Source: VXPQ01 sp964608315 (lineage in GTDB: Bacteria > Bacteroidota > Rhodothermia > Rhodothermales > VXPQ01). Taken from it: a DNA stretch of 64,000 nt. The stretch covers positions 1-64,000 of the forward strand of contig CAZSNF010000013.1 in assembly GCA_964608315.1 (NCBI GenBank). Direction: 5' to 3'. Within the stretch, counting starts at the first letter, position 1; each line of letters begins with the position of its first letter. The position numbers and the translations under genes are program-made. This document shows positions 27,454-36,714 of the stretch, one piece after another. The notes under the pieces are model-generated. The model was not told the origin of the DNA. It was given only the letters and a program-made list of their open reading frames with translations, and made no database searches.

Positions 27454-28824
27454 ATGCCTGTTTTTCCAGCATCTGCCCGCCCGCCTTCCGGGCTGTCCCG
27501 CCGCGCCTTTCTGCGCGCGGTCGGCAAAACAGGAGTCGCGTTCGCCGCTGCTCCGCTCATCGTACCGAGAAACGTGCTCGGCGGACCCGGTTTTCGGGCG
27601 CCCAGCGACACCGTGAACGTGGCTTGCGTGGGCGTCGGGGGCATGGGCAAGGTCAATCTGGCGAACATGAACGATGTCGCCATCACAGGCCTTTGCGACG
27701 TGGACCTGGATTTCACCGCGCCTGCTTTCGAGACCTGGCCCAGGGCGGCCCGATACCAGGACTACCGCCGCATGTTCGATGAGATAAGCGACGACATCGA
27801 CGGGGTCGTGATCGCTACGCCGGACCATACGCACGCCCTCGTTACGCTGGCGGCCATGCAACGCGGCATCCATGTCTACACCCAGAAGCCGCTTACGTGG
27901 TCGGTATGGGAGGCCCGGCAACTGGGCCTCGCCGCCCAGCGGTACGACGTCGTCACACAAATGGGAAACCAGGGGCGTTCCTCCAACGAACTCTACGACA
28001 TCGCCGAACATGTCAAGGGAGGCGCGATCGGGGAGGTCAGCGAGGTGCATGTGTGGACGAACCGTCCCATCTGGCCGCAGGGCATGGACCTGCCCTCCGT
28101 GCTGAAGCGGAAGCCGGACGGCATCGACTGGGACCTGTACCTCGGCCCCGCTGCGGACATGGCCTACGACCCGGCCTTCCATCCGTTCGTCTGGCGCGGG
28201 TGGGTACCCTTCGGCACGGGAGCGCTGGGCGACATCGCAGCACACTCCTTCGCCTTCGTGGCTACGGCGCTGGACCTGGGGCCGCCCGCCACGGTAGAGA
28301 CCCGGTCCTCCGCCTTCAACGGCCACTCCTACCCGCTCGCTTCGACCACTTTCTTCGAATTTCCTGCGCAGGGGGAACGCGGCCCGGTGCGGCTCGTCTG
28401 GTACGACGGCGGGTTCAAACCCCCGCGCCCCGAGGGACTTTCCGACGGGGAATGGCTGAATTCGAACGGCATGATGTATGTCGGCTCGAAGGGGACATTG
28501 CTGCATATGGGCGGCGTACGCTTGATGCCCGGCGACCTTGCGGAAAACACCCCTCCCCGACTGTACGATCGCATCGCGGACGAGAGCCACGAAAACAACT
28601 GGGTGCGCGCCATTCGGGGCGAAGAAAACGCTTCGTCGCCCTTCGCCTTCGCCGCGCCCCTCACGGAAACCGTGCTGCTCGGCGTCGTTTCGCTCCTTGC
28701 AGGAAACAAAAAAATTCACTGGGACGCGGAAAATTTCCGCATCACGAACCTGCCGGAAGCCAACCGGCATTTGCGCCGTACGCCGCGGAAGGGCTGGGAA
28801 CTCCCGACCGTGGACGCGGGGTAA
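27454..28824 (+). CDS. Tat-exported Gfo/Idh/MocA family oxidoreductase
   Basis: A 456-residue oxidoreductase starting at MPVFPASARPPSGLSRRAFLRAVG (an upstream Met adds 7 residues). The twin-arginine motif SRRAFLRAVG and following hydrophobic stretch mark Tat export, which folds the enzyme with its NAD(P) cofactor before export. The Rossmann motif is VACVGVGGMGKVNLANM; the QKPLTW segment occupies the position of the catalytic EKP lysine motif, and GNQGRSSNE and DWDLYLGPA follow. Such periplasmic enzymes oxidise sugars at C3. A DUF1080 lipoprotein gene follows on the same strand after 58 bases. Confidence 0.92.
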   Translation: MPVFPASARPPSGLSRRAFLRAVGKTGVAFAAAPLIVPRNVLGGPGFRAPSDTVNVACVGVGGMGKVNLANMNDVAITGLCDVDLDFTAPAFETWPRAARYQDYRRMFDEISDDIDGVVIATPDHTHALVTLAAMQRGIHVYTQKPLTWSVWEARQLGLAAQRYDVVTQMGNQGRSSNELYDIAEHVKGGAIGEVSEVHVWTNRPIWPQGMDLPSVLKRKPDGIDWDLYLGPAADMAYDPAFHPFVWRGWVPFGTGALGDIAAHSFAFVATALDLGPPATVETRSSAFNGHSYPLASTTFFEFPAQGERGPVRLVWYDGGFKPPRPEGLSDGEWLNSNGMMYVGSKGTLLHMGGVRLMPGDLAENTPPRLYDRIADESHENNWVRAIRGEENASSPFAFAAPLTETVLLGVVSLLAGNKKIHWDAENFRITNLPEANRHLRRTPRKGWELPTVDAG

Positions 28825-28882
28825 TACCGGATACGCCGGTTGCGCAATCATCCTCCCTGTCATCAACGAGAATCTGATTCCC

Positions 28883-29632
28883 ATGTCCACACGTACGCTC
28901 TCCCTCCTCGCTGCACTCGTTTTCCTTGCAGCGGGATGCGCCTCCGATACAGGAGACGCGGATTACGACGCCGCGGCTGAATCCGAAATGGCGGAAATGG
29001 CCGAAATGGTCGATCCGCACCCGGACACCTCTGAACCCGGATGGACGCCGCTCTTCAGCGAAGACCTCTCCAATGCAATAGACCCCGGAGGCGTTTGGGC
29101 ATGGGAAGAAGGCGTACTCACCAGCGGCGTAGATCAGGGCCTCTTTACCCAGGCTGCCTACAACGACTTCATGCTTGATCTCGAAGTCATGTTCGATCCG
29201 CAGGCGAACAGCGGCATCATTCTGCACGCCACCGAAACCGAAGGAGACGCCTGGATTCCCCATTCCATCGAGGTGCAAATCGCCGACGATTACGCCATGA
29301 GAGATTCTGCCCGGCACCACCAGGAATCCGGGTCTTTCTACGGGCATGTGCCCCCGTCGGAGCAACGGATCAATCCGGCCGGAGAATGGAACCGCTATAC
29401 GGTTACCGCAAGAGGCGACTCCCTTTGGGTGGCCCTCAACGGCATGGAAGTGAGCGAAATCGACATGAGCGAATACCACTCCGCGGAAACCAATCCGGAT
29501 GGCTCCTACATCCCCGAATGGTTGAGCAATCCGCTGGCCGAATTGGCCACCGAGGGCCATATCGGCATCCAGGGCAAGCACGGAGAGTCCGGGGTCTGGT
29601 TCCGAAATCTCATGATCAAGGCGCTGGAATAA
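28883..29632 (+). CDS. DUF1080 lipoprotein (3-keto-disaccharide hydrolase family)
   Basis: A 249-residue lipoprotein: the signal LSLLAALVFLAAGC gives a lipid-modified cysteine at residue 19. After a short acidic linker with E-M-A-E-M-A repeats it has one DUF1080 domain (WTPLFSEDLSNAI to WFRNLMIKALE). Conserved lectin-like strands include MFDPQANSGIILHATET, HSIEVQIADDY and GEWNRYTVTARGDSLWVALNG. DUF1080 enzymes from Bacteroides degrade 3-keto-glycosides made by Gfo/Idh oxidases, and such an oxidase lies directly upstream, which makes a two-gene pathway unit likely. Confidence 0.9.
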   Translation: MSTRTLSLLAALVFLAAGCASDTGDADYDAAAESEMAEMAEMVDPHPDTSEPGWTPLFSEDLSNAIDPGGVWAWEEGVLTSGVDQGLFTQAAYNDFMLDLEVMFDPQANSGIILHATETEGDAWIPHSIEVQIADDYAMRDSARHHQESGSFYGHVPPSEQRINPAGEWNRYTVTARGDSLWVALNGMEVSEIDMSEYHSAETNPDGSYIPEWLSNPLAELATEGHIGIQGKHGESGVWFRNLMIKALE

Positions 29633-29828
29633 CCCCGGCGAGGGCAACCAGATTCCCAGGCGTACCGCACTGGCTTGCAAGCAAGGCGCGCCTGGTTTGG
29701 AGTCCGGGAACGAGGCGCCTGCGCTGGATCGAACCCCCGGATTGAGAGGGTCTGTGGTGCGCCTTTGAGCGAAACATCGGGCCCCAATACCCCTGCCAGC
29801 CCATGGCCTGCGCACCCTGATATGTTAC

Positions 29829-29974
29829 GGATACTCTGATTAAATCTTCTTCGATCAGCGCTTCACGTTCGTGCGTACAAGACCTTGTAATAGCGTCGTT
29901 GAAATCAGCGGTAAAACGCTGCGGAGTCGGGGCATGGCGGACGTGAAGCGCCCTTCGGGGGGCTGCGAGAGGCG
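29829..29974 (-). repeat. Half copy of the dispersed repeat, fused to the start of the DUF4015 gene
   Basis: The copy begins with the terminal end GATACTCTGATTAAATCTTC and contains a perfect hairpin 2 (arms GCGCTTCACGT and ACGTGAAGCGC). It breaks off at GGCTGCGAGAGGCG. The next bases, GGAG, TTG and ATG, are the ribosome-binding site and start of the DUF4015 gene. The 190 bases before the copy hold no gene. Confidence 0.8.
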
Positions 29975-29980
29975 GAGTTG

Positions 29981-31363
29981 ATGAAGAATTTCCTTCGATC
30001 AATACTGATCGCGGCAGTTGTCTCGGCCTGCCAAACCGGCGATGGATCTTCTCCAGACGAGGCGAGCGCGCCAGGCAGCCCGCCCGCTGCGCAATCCGCA
30101 ATCGACGTTGCGCCGCCCGCCGATACCCTGATAGCCGATGAAGCGCTTGTCGAGCCCGCCCCGCCGGCCGCCGCGATTCCAGACCTGCCCGAACGCAAAT
30201 TCGTCTTTGCGAAACCAGAGAAGGTGCGCGGCCTGTACGTCAATTCGTGGTCCGCGGGCGCGCCGGGGCGACTCGCGGAGCTCGTTGCGCTGGCGGAACG
30301 CACCGAGATCAACAGCTTCGTAATCGACGTCAAGGACGCCACCGGGTACGTAAGCTACCCCACCCGGGCGCCGCTGGCGCGCGAAATCGGGGCCCACGGC
30401 GATGTCCGCATCCGGAACCTGTCCCGCCTCCTTGGCAAACTGGAAGAGGCGGGAATCTACCCCATCGCGCGGATTGTGATTGTAAAGGACTCGCTCCTGG
30501 CGGCGGCCCGACCGGATCTGGCCGTCCAGGATACTGCGGGGGGCGTTTGGCTTGATAACAAGGGCGTCGCCTGGATGAACCCGCACCAGCGCGAGGTCTG
30601 GGATTACCATATCGCGCTGGCGCAAGAGGCCGCGTCATGGGGTTTCCCGGAAATCCAGTGGGACTACGTGCGGTTCCCCGACGCGCAGATAGAGGATATG
30701 AGGCGGGCCCGCTTCCCTGGAGCCAACGACCAGCCCAGGGCCAAAGCCATTCGCGATTTCCTGACGTATAGCCGGGACGCGCTCGCGGAGATGAACGTCT
30801 GCGTGACCGCCGACGTATTCGGCGTCACTACCTCCGCGCCCCATGACGTGGGAATCGGGCAGGTATGGGAATCGTTCATCGATGTCGTAGACGCAGCGCT
30901 CCCGATGGTGTACCCAAGCCACTACTGGAAGGGCAGCTTCGGCGTCGAAGCCCCCAACGCGCACCCCTATGAGATCGTGCGCGCGGCGCTGGATAGCGCG
31001 GTAAGGCGATCGGCCAGCATACCGGGCGCAGGCGCAACCCGCCCCTGGCTGCAGGACTTCACTCTCGGAGAACCGCCCTATGGCCCCGCCGAGGTGCGCG
31101 CCCAGATTCAGGCGACCTACGACGCGGGGATCGACGAGTGGATACTCTGGAATGCGGGAAGCCGGTACACGGAAGAAGCGCTCGAACCGCTGGGCGGCTT
31201 TGCAGAGGAGCCACTGGTGCGAATCGCAAACGAACTCGTCCCGGTCTCTCAGCGCTACGAATTGCTGAACGCGACAACCGTTGCGGCGGGCGAAAATTCG
31301 CCGGAAGAGCCAGAAGGACCGGAAGCATCTCCCGATACGACCGGCCAGTCGCCTGCAGACTAG
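29981..31363 (+). CDS. DUF4015 glycoside hydrolase-like lipoprotein
   Basis: A 460-residue lipoprotein (signal FLRSILIAAVVSAC, lipid cysteine at about residue 17), a Pro/Ala-rich linker and then a DUF4015 (putative glycoside hydrolase) TIM barrel from about residue 80. Family segments: VRGLYVNSWSAG, NSFVIDVKDATGYVSYPT, PIARIVIVKDSLLAA, IQWDYVRFPD, TADVFGVTTS, VDAALPMVYPSHY and WILWNAGSRY. It probably acts on a polysaccharide at the cell surface. An ATG at 29981 follows the GGAG site by three bases; the upstream repeat fragment ends just before it, so the element seems to have delivered part of the leader. Confidence 0.88.
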   Translation: MKNFLRSILIAAVVSACQTGDGSSPDEASAPGSPPAAQSAIDVAPPADTLIADEALVEPAPPAAAIPDLPERKFVFAKPEKVRGLYVNSWSAGAPGRLAELVALAERTEINSFVIDVKDATGYVSYPTRAPLAREIGAHGDVRIRNLSRLLGKLEEAGIYPIARIVIVKDSLLAAARPDLAVQDTAGGVWLDNKGVAWMNPHQREVWDYHIALAQEAASWGFPEIQWDYVRFPDAQIEDMRRARFPGANDQPRAKAIRDFLTYSRDALAEMNVCVTADVFGVTTSAPHDVGIGQVWESFIDVVDAALPMVYPSHYWKGSFGVEAPNAHPYEIVRAALDSAVRRSASIPGAGATRPWLQDFTLGEPPYGPAEVRAQIQATYDAGIDEWILWNAGSRYTEEALEPLGGFAEEPLVRIANELVPVSQRYELLNATTVAAGENSPEEPEGPEASPDTTGQSPAD

Positions 31364-31460
31364 GGTCTGTTAACACTATGCAGCGGCGCTCTGCGGGGCC
31401 TGTTTTCCCGCCATGCCAGCCCGGCCTTGCCGCACAAGCAACCGCCCCGCTACCTGCCGC

Positions 31461-33800
31461 TCAGAGCTGGAACGTATAGGTGTATTTCAGCAGCAGCGTC
31501 CTGTTGTCCGTAAACGGAGGCGCCGGGTCGAAGCGGTGGAGGGACGTATTCATGCCGTGGTTGTAAACCAGCCACAGATCGTTTCCTTCCCGGAAGTTGT
31601 ACCGCAAGCGGATATTGGACGAGAGCGCATCGCTTACGCTGTTGTACTGCAGGAAGACGTTGGCCGACGCCTGCGTATTCAGGGCCATGCCGATCCTGAA
31701 CCGAAGCAGGTGCGCGTGCAATCCGGCATGGCGGTCCGGGAAGCGAATCCGGCTGTATTCGTAGCGCCCCGTCATTTCAAGATGCGGGGATACGTACCAG
31801 GTGGGGCGCATGGAGACCGTGACTTTCCATCCGTCGTAGAAAGACCCTGCCTCCAACGTGGGCCCCAACCGGTACCGGTTCGTATTGGATTCTCCATACG
31901 ACGCCTCCGCTTTCCAGAACGCGTAGTTTCCGGCGGGTATCTCCACCTCCCCTATCGAAAAGGGCTCGGCGAGGTCTTCGTACAGCAAGGTGAACCCGGC
32001 CTGCCCCCGCGTTCCGTTCCGGGCCCCGTAACTCCACCGGGGACCCACCTGCGCAGATTCGATGGAGCCATCCTTGTTGCGCAAATACGTCAATCCGGCC
32101 ATTTCGAAGGTGTGGAAAATAAGCCGGGCGCCTTCCGGAGGAAGCCAGGTATAGGAAAGTGCGTTATCCAGAAGAGTGAAGTCGTTGCGCTGCGAAAACC
32201 CGATGCCCGGATCGTAGTCCGCGCCCGCCCAGGCCAGAATGGAGCGGTATTCCCACTCCCTGCTGCGCCGGCGCTCCATCTGCACGGTCATGCGCCCTCC
32301 ATTCAGCGGGCGATAATCCGGGTGATCGATACGCACGTCATCAAATGAGTGCGCCCACTGGAGCGTCAGGTAATCGTCCCCGAAAAGCCGGAAAACGCCG
32401 TCCAGGCCGTAGGCGAAATTGTACGCTCCGTCCGCTCCGATGCGGCTCGTTCCCATCGCGCCCGCATAAGACCAGGGGTTGAACACCTTCCGCCGCAGGC
32501 GCAACACCCCAAAATTTTCCGACGATTGCTCCCCGGATTCTGCGGTCTGCATGGTCAGCGCGCCAATGTCCCACTGCCCGAAGCGCCCGGCGCCGCGCGC
32601 GCCCCCCAGAATAGGCACGGGAGCGCCGCCTTCCGTCAGTCCGATGCGCCTGCTGTGAAAAAGACGGCTCAATCCCCCCGTCCGAAAATCGAAAATGGCG
32701 GCCCGCTCCTGAAAAAACTGGCGCTTCTCCGGAAAAAAGAGCGAGAACCGCGTCAGGTTTATTTGCTGATCGTCCGCTTCGACCTGCGCAAAATCCGTGT
32801 TCAGGGTCAGGTCGAGCGCAGCGTTGTTCGCAAACTGATACTTGACGTCGGCCCCGATCTCCCGCGTCACGTCGCGATCATACTCCCAGGCAGCGCCCGC
32901 TTCCTCCTGCCCCGCAGTCTCCCCCGCTCCGCCCAGTCCGTAGCCGGTTATGTACACGGGCAGATCCGATTCGACGCCCTCCAGCAGGAATTTCTGCGCA
33001 AGGGATGGTTTCAGAAACGCCCAGCTCGAAACGCGCTCGACCGGGGGAAACACCACCCGCTCGTCCTTGCGCACGATCTTGCGTTGCAGGGTCAGCCCCA
33101 TAATTACCGTGCCGTCTTCTCTCGGCTGGAAGCGCAGACTTGAAAACGGAATGCGCATTTCGGAAAACCATCCGCTGTCGGCAATGACGGTCTCCACGTC
33201 CCAGTAGGTGTTGAAATTCACATTGATCCAGCCGCCCGATGCAATGCCTCCGCCGCTCGCGTCGTTCGAGATGGCGGCTTCCCGGCGATGCCCCCGCGGA
33301 TTGCTGTTGAACAGCATGCCTGTCTCGTTGTCGTTGTACGAATCGATCAGAATCTCGAAATGATCGTCGCTGCTGAGCCGGTCCCGGTAGAGCGTGTTGG
33401 CGCGAATGCCTTCGGGTTCGCGGTCATAGGCGCGCAGGGCAAGAAAAAGATACTCGTCGTCGTAGGCGATGAGCATTTCCGTGCGCTCGGTCGGAGGCGT
33501 TCCGTTGTTCGGCTCGTACTGCGACGGAACGTACGGCTCGACCGACTGCCAGGCGGGCTCGAAACTGAGGCCGTCCAGTTCGACCGGGCCGCCAACGCGC
33601 TGCATGACGATAATATCCTGTTTCGGCGTGGTCTGCTGCGACGCCTGGGCATGGAGCGTTTCAGGCGGCCATAGCAACCATGCCAGACTGGATAAGGCAA
33701 GCCATCCGCCGCCGCGCAACGCGGCGAACCAGAGACAAGCGGGGCAAGCGCCCCCAAAAATGCGCAACAGGGATAAAAATGATCGCAACAGGGGAATCAT
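31461..33800 (-). CDS. DUF5916 outer-membrane protein with N-terminal CBM9-like domain
   Basis: A 779-residue protein with a long hydrophobic signal-type N-terminus. A CBM9-like domain follows (about 60-250: GPVELDGLSFEPAWQSVEPY, YDDEYLFLALRAYDRE, WDVETVIADSGWFSEMRIPF). The C-terminal part (about 290-779) is a DUF5916 region with many alternating beta strands that ends in an aromatic-rich strand, LLLKYTYTFQL, as outer-membrane barrels do. DUF5916 proteins are common in Bacteroidota-type genomes and probably bind or import glycan or protein substrate at the surface. It converges on the DUF4015 gene. Confidence 0.88.
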   Translation of the reverse strand: MIPLLRSFLSLLRIFGGACPACLWFAALRGGGWLALSSLAWLLWPPETLHAQASQQTTPKQDIIVMQRVGGPVELDGLSFEPAWQSVEPYVPSQYEPNNGTPPTERTEMLIAYDDEYLFLALRAYDREPEGIRANTLYRDRLSSDDHFEILIDSYNDNETGMLFNSNPRGHRREAAISNDASGGGIASGGWINVNFNTYWDVETVIADSGWFSEMRIPFSSLRFQPREDGTVIMGLTLQRKIVRKDERVVFPPVERVSSWAFLKPSLAQKFLLEGVESDLPVYITGYGLGGAGETAGQEEAGAAWEYDRDVTREIGADVKYQFANNAALDLTLNTDFAQVEADDQQINLTRFSLFFPEKRQFFQERAAIFDFRTGGLSRLFHSRRIGLTEGGAPVPILGGARGAGRFGQWDIGALTMQTAESGEQSSENFGVLRLRRKVFNPWSYAGAMGTSRIGADGAYNFAYGLDGVFRLFGDDYLTLQWAHSFDDVRIDHPDYRPLNGGRMTVQMERRRSREWEYRSILAWAGADYDPGIGFSQRNDFTLLDNALSYTWLPPEGARLIFHTFEMAGLTYLRNKDGSIESAQVGPRWSYGARNGTRGQAGFTLLYEDLAEPFSIGEVEIPAGNYAFWKAEASYGESNTNRYRLGPTLEAGSFYDGWKVTVSMRPTWYVSPHLEMTGRYEYSRIRFPDRHAGLHAHLLRFRIGMALNTQASANVFLQYNSVSDALSSNIRLRYNFREGNDLWLVYNHGMNTSLHRFDPAPPFTDNRTLLLKYTYTFQL

Positions 33801-33831
33801 CTATGGCAAAGGTTCTGTATTTTCAGCGTTA

Positions 33832-33861
33832 AGGGATACTCTGATTAAATCTGCAAAGTTC
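33832..33861 (+). repeat. Truncated end of the dispersed repeat
   Basis: About 30 bases, AGGGATACTCTGATTAAATC followed by TGCAAAGTTC, match the left end of the dispersed element with one inserted G. The rest is missing. It lies between the DUF5916 gene and the GntP permease gene. Confidence 0.75.
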
Positions 33862-33900
33862 GTTATCCGCGCCGTTTTATCTCTATCCGTTCTATCCGCC

Positions 33901-35316
33901 ATGCCCGCCGATCCCCTGTCCACGGAAGTCCTGCTCCTGCTAACCGCAGGCAGTATCGGAGCGCTCCTTTTTCTGGTCATCGTACTCCGCATGCAGGCTT
34001 TCGTCGCCCTGCTTGTCGTGAGCTTCGTCGCCGCTATCCTGGGCAAAGTCCCCCCCTCGGCGATCGCCGACGCCATTACCGAAGGCATGGGCAACACGCT
34101 CGGCTACATTGCCGTGGTGATCGGGGTAGGGACCATGCTGGGCGAAATGATTCAGGCGTCGGGCGGAGCAAGCAAAATCGCTTCGACGATCATTCGGGCA
34201 TTCGGAGAACGAAAAGCGCCGTGGGCGCTGGCCCTCATCGGAATCATCGTCGCCACCCCCGTATTCTTCGAGGTCGGACTGATTATTTTTATTCCGCTCG
34301 TCTACAATCTGGCCCGCCGAACCGGCAAATCGCTGCTCTACTACGGCATTCCGCTCGTTGGGGGCATGGCCGTCGCGCATGCCTGCATCCCCCCCACTCC
34401 GGGGCCCGTTGCCGTATCGTCGATCATCGACGCGGACCTGGGCTGGGTCATCTTCTTCGGCGTCCTCGCCGGGGCGCCCGCCGCAGCCATAGGCGGCGTC
34501 TTTTTCGGCAAACATATTGCAGGACGCATCCATGTGCCCGTGCCGGAAAGCCTGGAACGCCACGAAGACGATACCGAGGGGCGAAAGACGCCGAGCTTCG
34601 CCATGGTCGTGTCGCTCATTGCGCTGCCCCTCGCGCTGATTCTCATGAATACGGCGGGCCAGATTCTGCTAAAGGAGGGAGGCGTCCTCCAGCAATGGAT
34701 ATCTTCCTTCGGGGGGGCATTCGCAACGCTCCCCGCCAATCTTCTCGAATGGGTATCCTTCATTGGACACCCGTTTACGGCGCTCACGGCGGCGCTCTTG
34801 CTGGCTTTCTACTTTCTTGGCGTCCGGCTGGGTTTCTCCGCGGACGAGGTGCAACGCATCGCCACGCGTTCCATGGAACCCACAGGCATGATTATCCTGC
34901 TGACCGGCGCCGGGGGCGTGTTCGCGCACATTCTGGTCGAAACAGGGATCGGCGCCGCGCTGACCGAAATGATGGCCGCCACGCAATTGCCGGTCCTCCT
35001 GTTCGGATTCCTGATCGCGGTGGTGATCCGCGTAGCGCAGGGTTCGGCTACGATGGCCATGGTGGCTTCCGCGGGACTGCTGGCGCCCATCGTTCAGAAC
35101 GGCAGTTACTCCGAACCAATGCTCGGCGCCCTCACGATCGCGGTAGCCTGCGGGGCCACCGTGCTGTCGCACGTGAACGATTCCGGCTTCTGGCTCGTGA
35201 ATCAGCTCATGGGCATGACCGAGGCCCAGACGCTCCGCTCCTGGACCGTCATGGAAACGATCATAGGCGTCGTGGGCCTTGCGGTCGTACTGCTCGTGGC
35301 CGGGGTATGGCTATAA
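33901..35316 (+). CDS. gntP: GntP family gluconate/sugar-acid permease
   Basis: A 471-residue permease of the GntP (gluconate:H+ symporter) family with about 12-14 membrane helices. Recognisable family segments include GMGNTLGYIAVVIGVGTMLGEMIQASGG, VGGMAVAHACIPPTPGPVAVS, RVAQGSATMAMV and SHVNDSGFWLVNQLMGMTEAQTL. It imports gluconate or a related sugar acid or keto-sugar acid. Translation starts at the ATG at 33901 after a proline/tyrosine-poor spacer; upstream in-frame sequence is not conserved. In this region it may take up the acids produced by the Gfo/Idh oxidases. Confidence 0.9.
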   Translation: MPADPLSTEVLLLLTAGSIGALLFLVIVLRMQAFVALLVVSFVAAILGKVPPSAIADAITEGMGNTLGYIAVVIGVGTMLGEMIQASGGASKIASTIIRAFGERKAPWALALIGIIVATPVFFEVGLIIFIPLVYNLARRTGKSLLYYGIPLVGGMAVAHACIPPTPGPVAVSSIIDADLGWVIFFGVLAGAPAAAIGGVFFGKHIAGRIHVPVPESLERHEDDTEGRKTPSFAMVVSLIALPLALILMNTAGQILLKEGGVLQQWISSFGGAFATLPANLLEWVSFIGHPFTALTAALLLAFYFLGVRLGFSADEVQRIATRSMEPTGMIILLTGAGGVFAHILVETGIGAALTEMMAATQLPVLLFGFLIAVVIRVAQGSATMAMVASAGLLAPIVQNGSYSEPMLGALTIAVACGATVLSHVNDSGFWLVNQLMGMTEAQTLRSWTVMETIIGVVGLAVVLLVAGVWL

Positions 35317-35318
35317 CC

Positions 35319-35337
35319 TCCCGGCGATTCGCCGGGA
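35319..35337. terminator. Possible bidirectional hairpin between convergent genes
   Basis: A perfect 8-bp stem TCCCGGCG/CGCCGGGA with a three-base loop lies between the stops of the GntP permease and a Gfo/Idh gene. There is no T tract, so its role in termination is uncertain. Confidence 0.45.
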
Positions 35338-35351
35338 CGCCTGGAAAACAA

Positions 35352-36653
35352 TCACCCCGAAGCGGCCATCTCGTCTTCTTCGAAAGGCCGGCGGTTCAGC
35401 ACGGTCTCGCCAGGCACGGCGGCTGCGAAAATCGGCGCGTCGCCGAACTCCCAGACGTCCGGGGTGAGTTTCTGGGTCGAGTTCATTACATCGTCCCACG
35501 TCACCTCCTGTCCCGTATAGGCCGCTTCGCGCACCATGATGGCCGCAATATTGGTCTCGGCCATGCGCCGCGCCTCGTTGATCGGGTTCCCGCTGCGAAT
35601 GCTTTCGATCAGGTTCACATGCTCCTGCACGTACGGATTGGGATTCTCGCCGTCGAACCGGAACGGGTTCTCTCCCTTGATCCACGAAGCCGCATTGGAC
35701 GCGCCTTTCGTGCCGATGATGTGCTCGCCCACGAAAGTCGCCGTGTTTTCCTGCTGCTTGCACATGCTCAGGATGACGGCGCCGCTCGGGTACTCGAGAT
35801 TCACCGCAAAGTGGTCGAAAATATGGCCGTATTCCGGCGAAACGCGCTGCTGCCGCCCGCCCACGCCCGAGGCCTTGATCGGGATCTCGCCCACGGCCCA
35901 GTTCGCCACGTCGATGTTGTGAATATGCTGCTCGACCACATGATCGCCGGAAAGGTGCGTATAGTAAAGCCAGTTGCGCAGCTGATGCTCCATGTCGGAC
36001 CATCCCGGCTTGCGGTCCACCTTCCACAGGCCGCCCTGATTCCAGTAGACCTGTCCGGCCACGACCTCGCCGATGGCTCCGTCGCGGATCCGCTGCATGA
36101 CTTCGAGATACTGACGTTCGTGCCGCCGCTGCGTACCCGCCACGATCGACAGTCCCTTGCGGTCGGCTTCGTCCGCCGCATCGAAAAACGCGCGGACGCC
36201 CGCGGGGTCTACCCCGATCGGTTTCTCCATGAACACATGCCGCCCCTTCTTGATCGCATAGGACACATGCAGGGGACGAAACACCGGCGGCGTAGCGAAA
36301 ATAACGACGTCCACATCGCTGTCGATAACATGCTTGTAAGCGTCCCAGCCGGAAAATTCGCGGTCGGGGCTAACCTCATAGGCGTCTCCAAGCTGCTCCT
36401 TGAGTTTGGCCTTCGAGCTGTCCAGGCGATCCTCGAACAAATCGCCCATAGCGACCAGCGTCACGCCGGAGGCCGCCTCGACGGCGTTGACGGCGGCGCC
36501 GGTTCCCCGGCCTCCGCAGCCCACCAATCCATAGCGAATGGCGTCTGAGCCGGCGGCCCAGGCGAAATTTTCGCTCGGCATAAAGGCGAGGCCCGCCGCC
36601 GCGGCGCTGCTCTTGACGAAATTACGGCGCGATACCACAGGATTGATCTTCAT
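35352..36653 (-). CDS. Tat-exported Gfo/Idh/MocA family oxidoreductase
   Basis: A 433-residue oxidoreductase with a twin-arginine signal SRRNFVKSSAAAAGLAFMPS, so probably periplasmic. The Rossmann motif is YGLVGCGGRGTGAAVNAV and the catalytic lysine motif is MEKPIGVDPAG. The DHVVEQHIHNIDVANWAVGE segment is typical of the exported oxidoreductase group with GH109-like relatives. A purine-rich AAGGAAA sits a few bases before the ATG. It converges on the GntP permease gene with a hairpin between them. Confidence 0.92.
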   Translation of the reverse strand: MKINPVVSRRNFVKSSAAAAGLAFMPSENFAWAAGSDAIRYGLVGCGGRGTGAAVNAVEAASGVTLVAMGDLFEDRLDSSKAKLKEQLGDAYEVSPDREFSGWDAYKHVIDSDVDVVIFATPPVFRPLHVSYAIKKGRHVFMEKPIGVDPAGVRAFFDAADEADRKGLSIVAGTQRRHERQYLEVMQRIRDGAIGEVVAGQVYWNQGGLWKVDRKPGWSDMEHQLRNWLYYTHLSGDHVVEQHIHNIDVANWAVGEIPIKASGVGGRQQRVSPEYGHIFDHFAVNLEYPSGAVILSMCKQQENTATFVGEHIIGTKGASNAASWIKGENPFRFDGENPNPYVQEHVNLIESIRSGNPINEARRMAETNIAAIMVREAAYTGQEVTWDDVMNSTQKLTPDVWEFGDAPIFAAAVPGETVLNRRPFEEDEMAASG

Positions 36654-36714
36654 CGATTTTCCTTTTCAAGTGTGTTGTGTGTTGAAGAAGGCATAGCCGG
36701 AACGCACGGCGCAG

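Noticed and set aside
29700..29760. A tRNA-like GGTTCGATCC segment on the minus strand
   Set aside because: No acceptor or D stem pairs with it and no anticodon arm can be built, so it is chance similarity.
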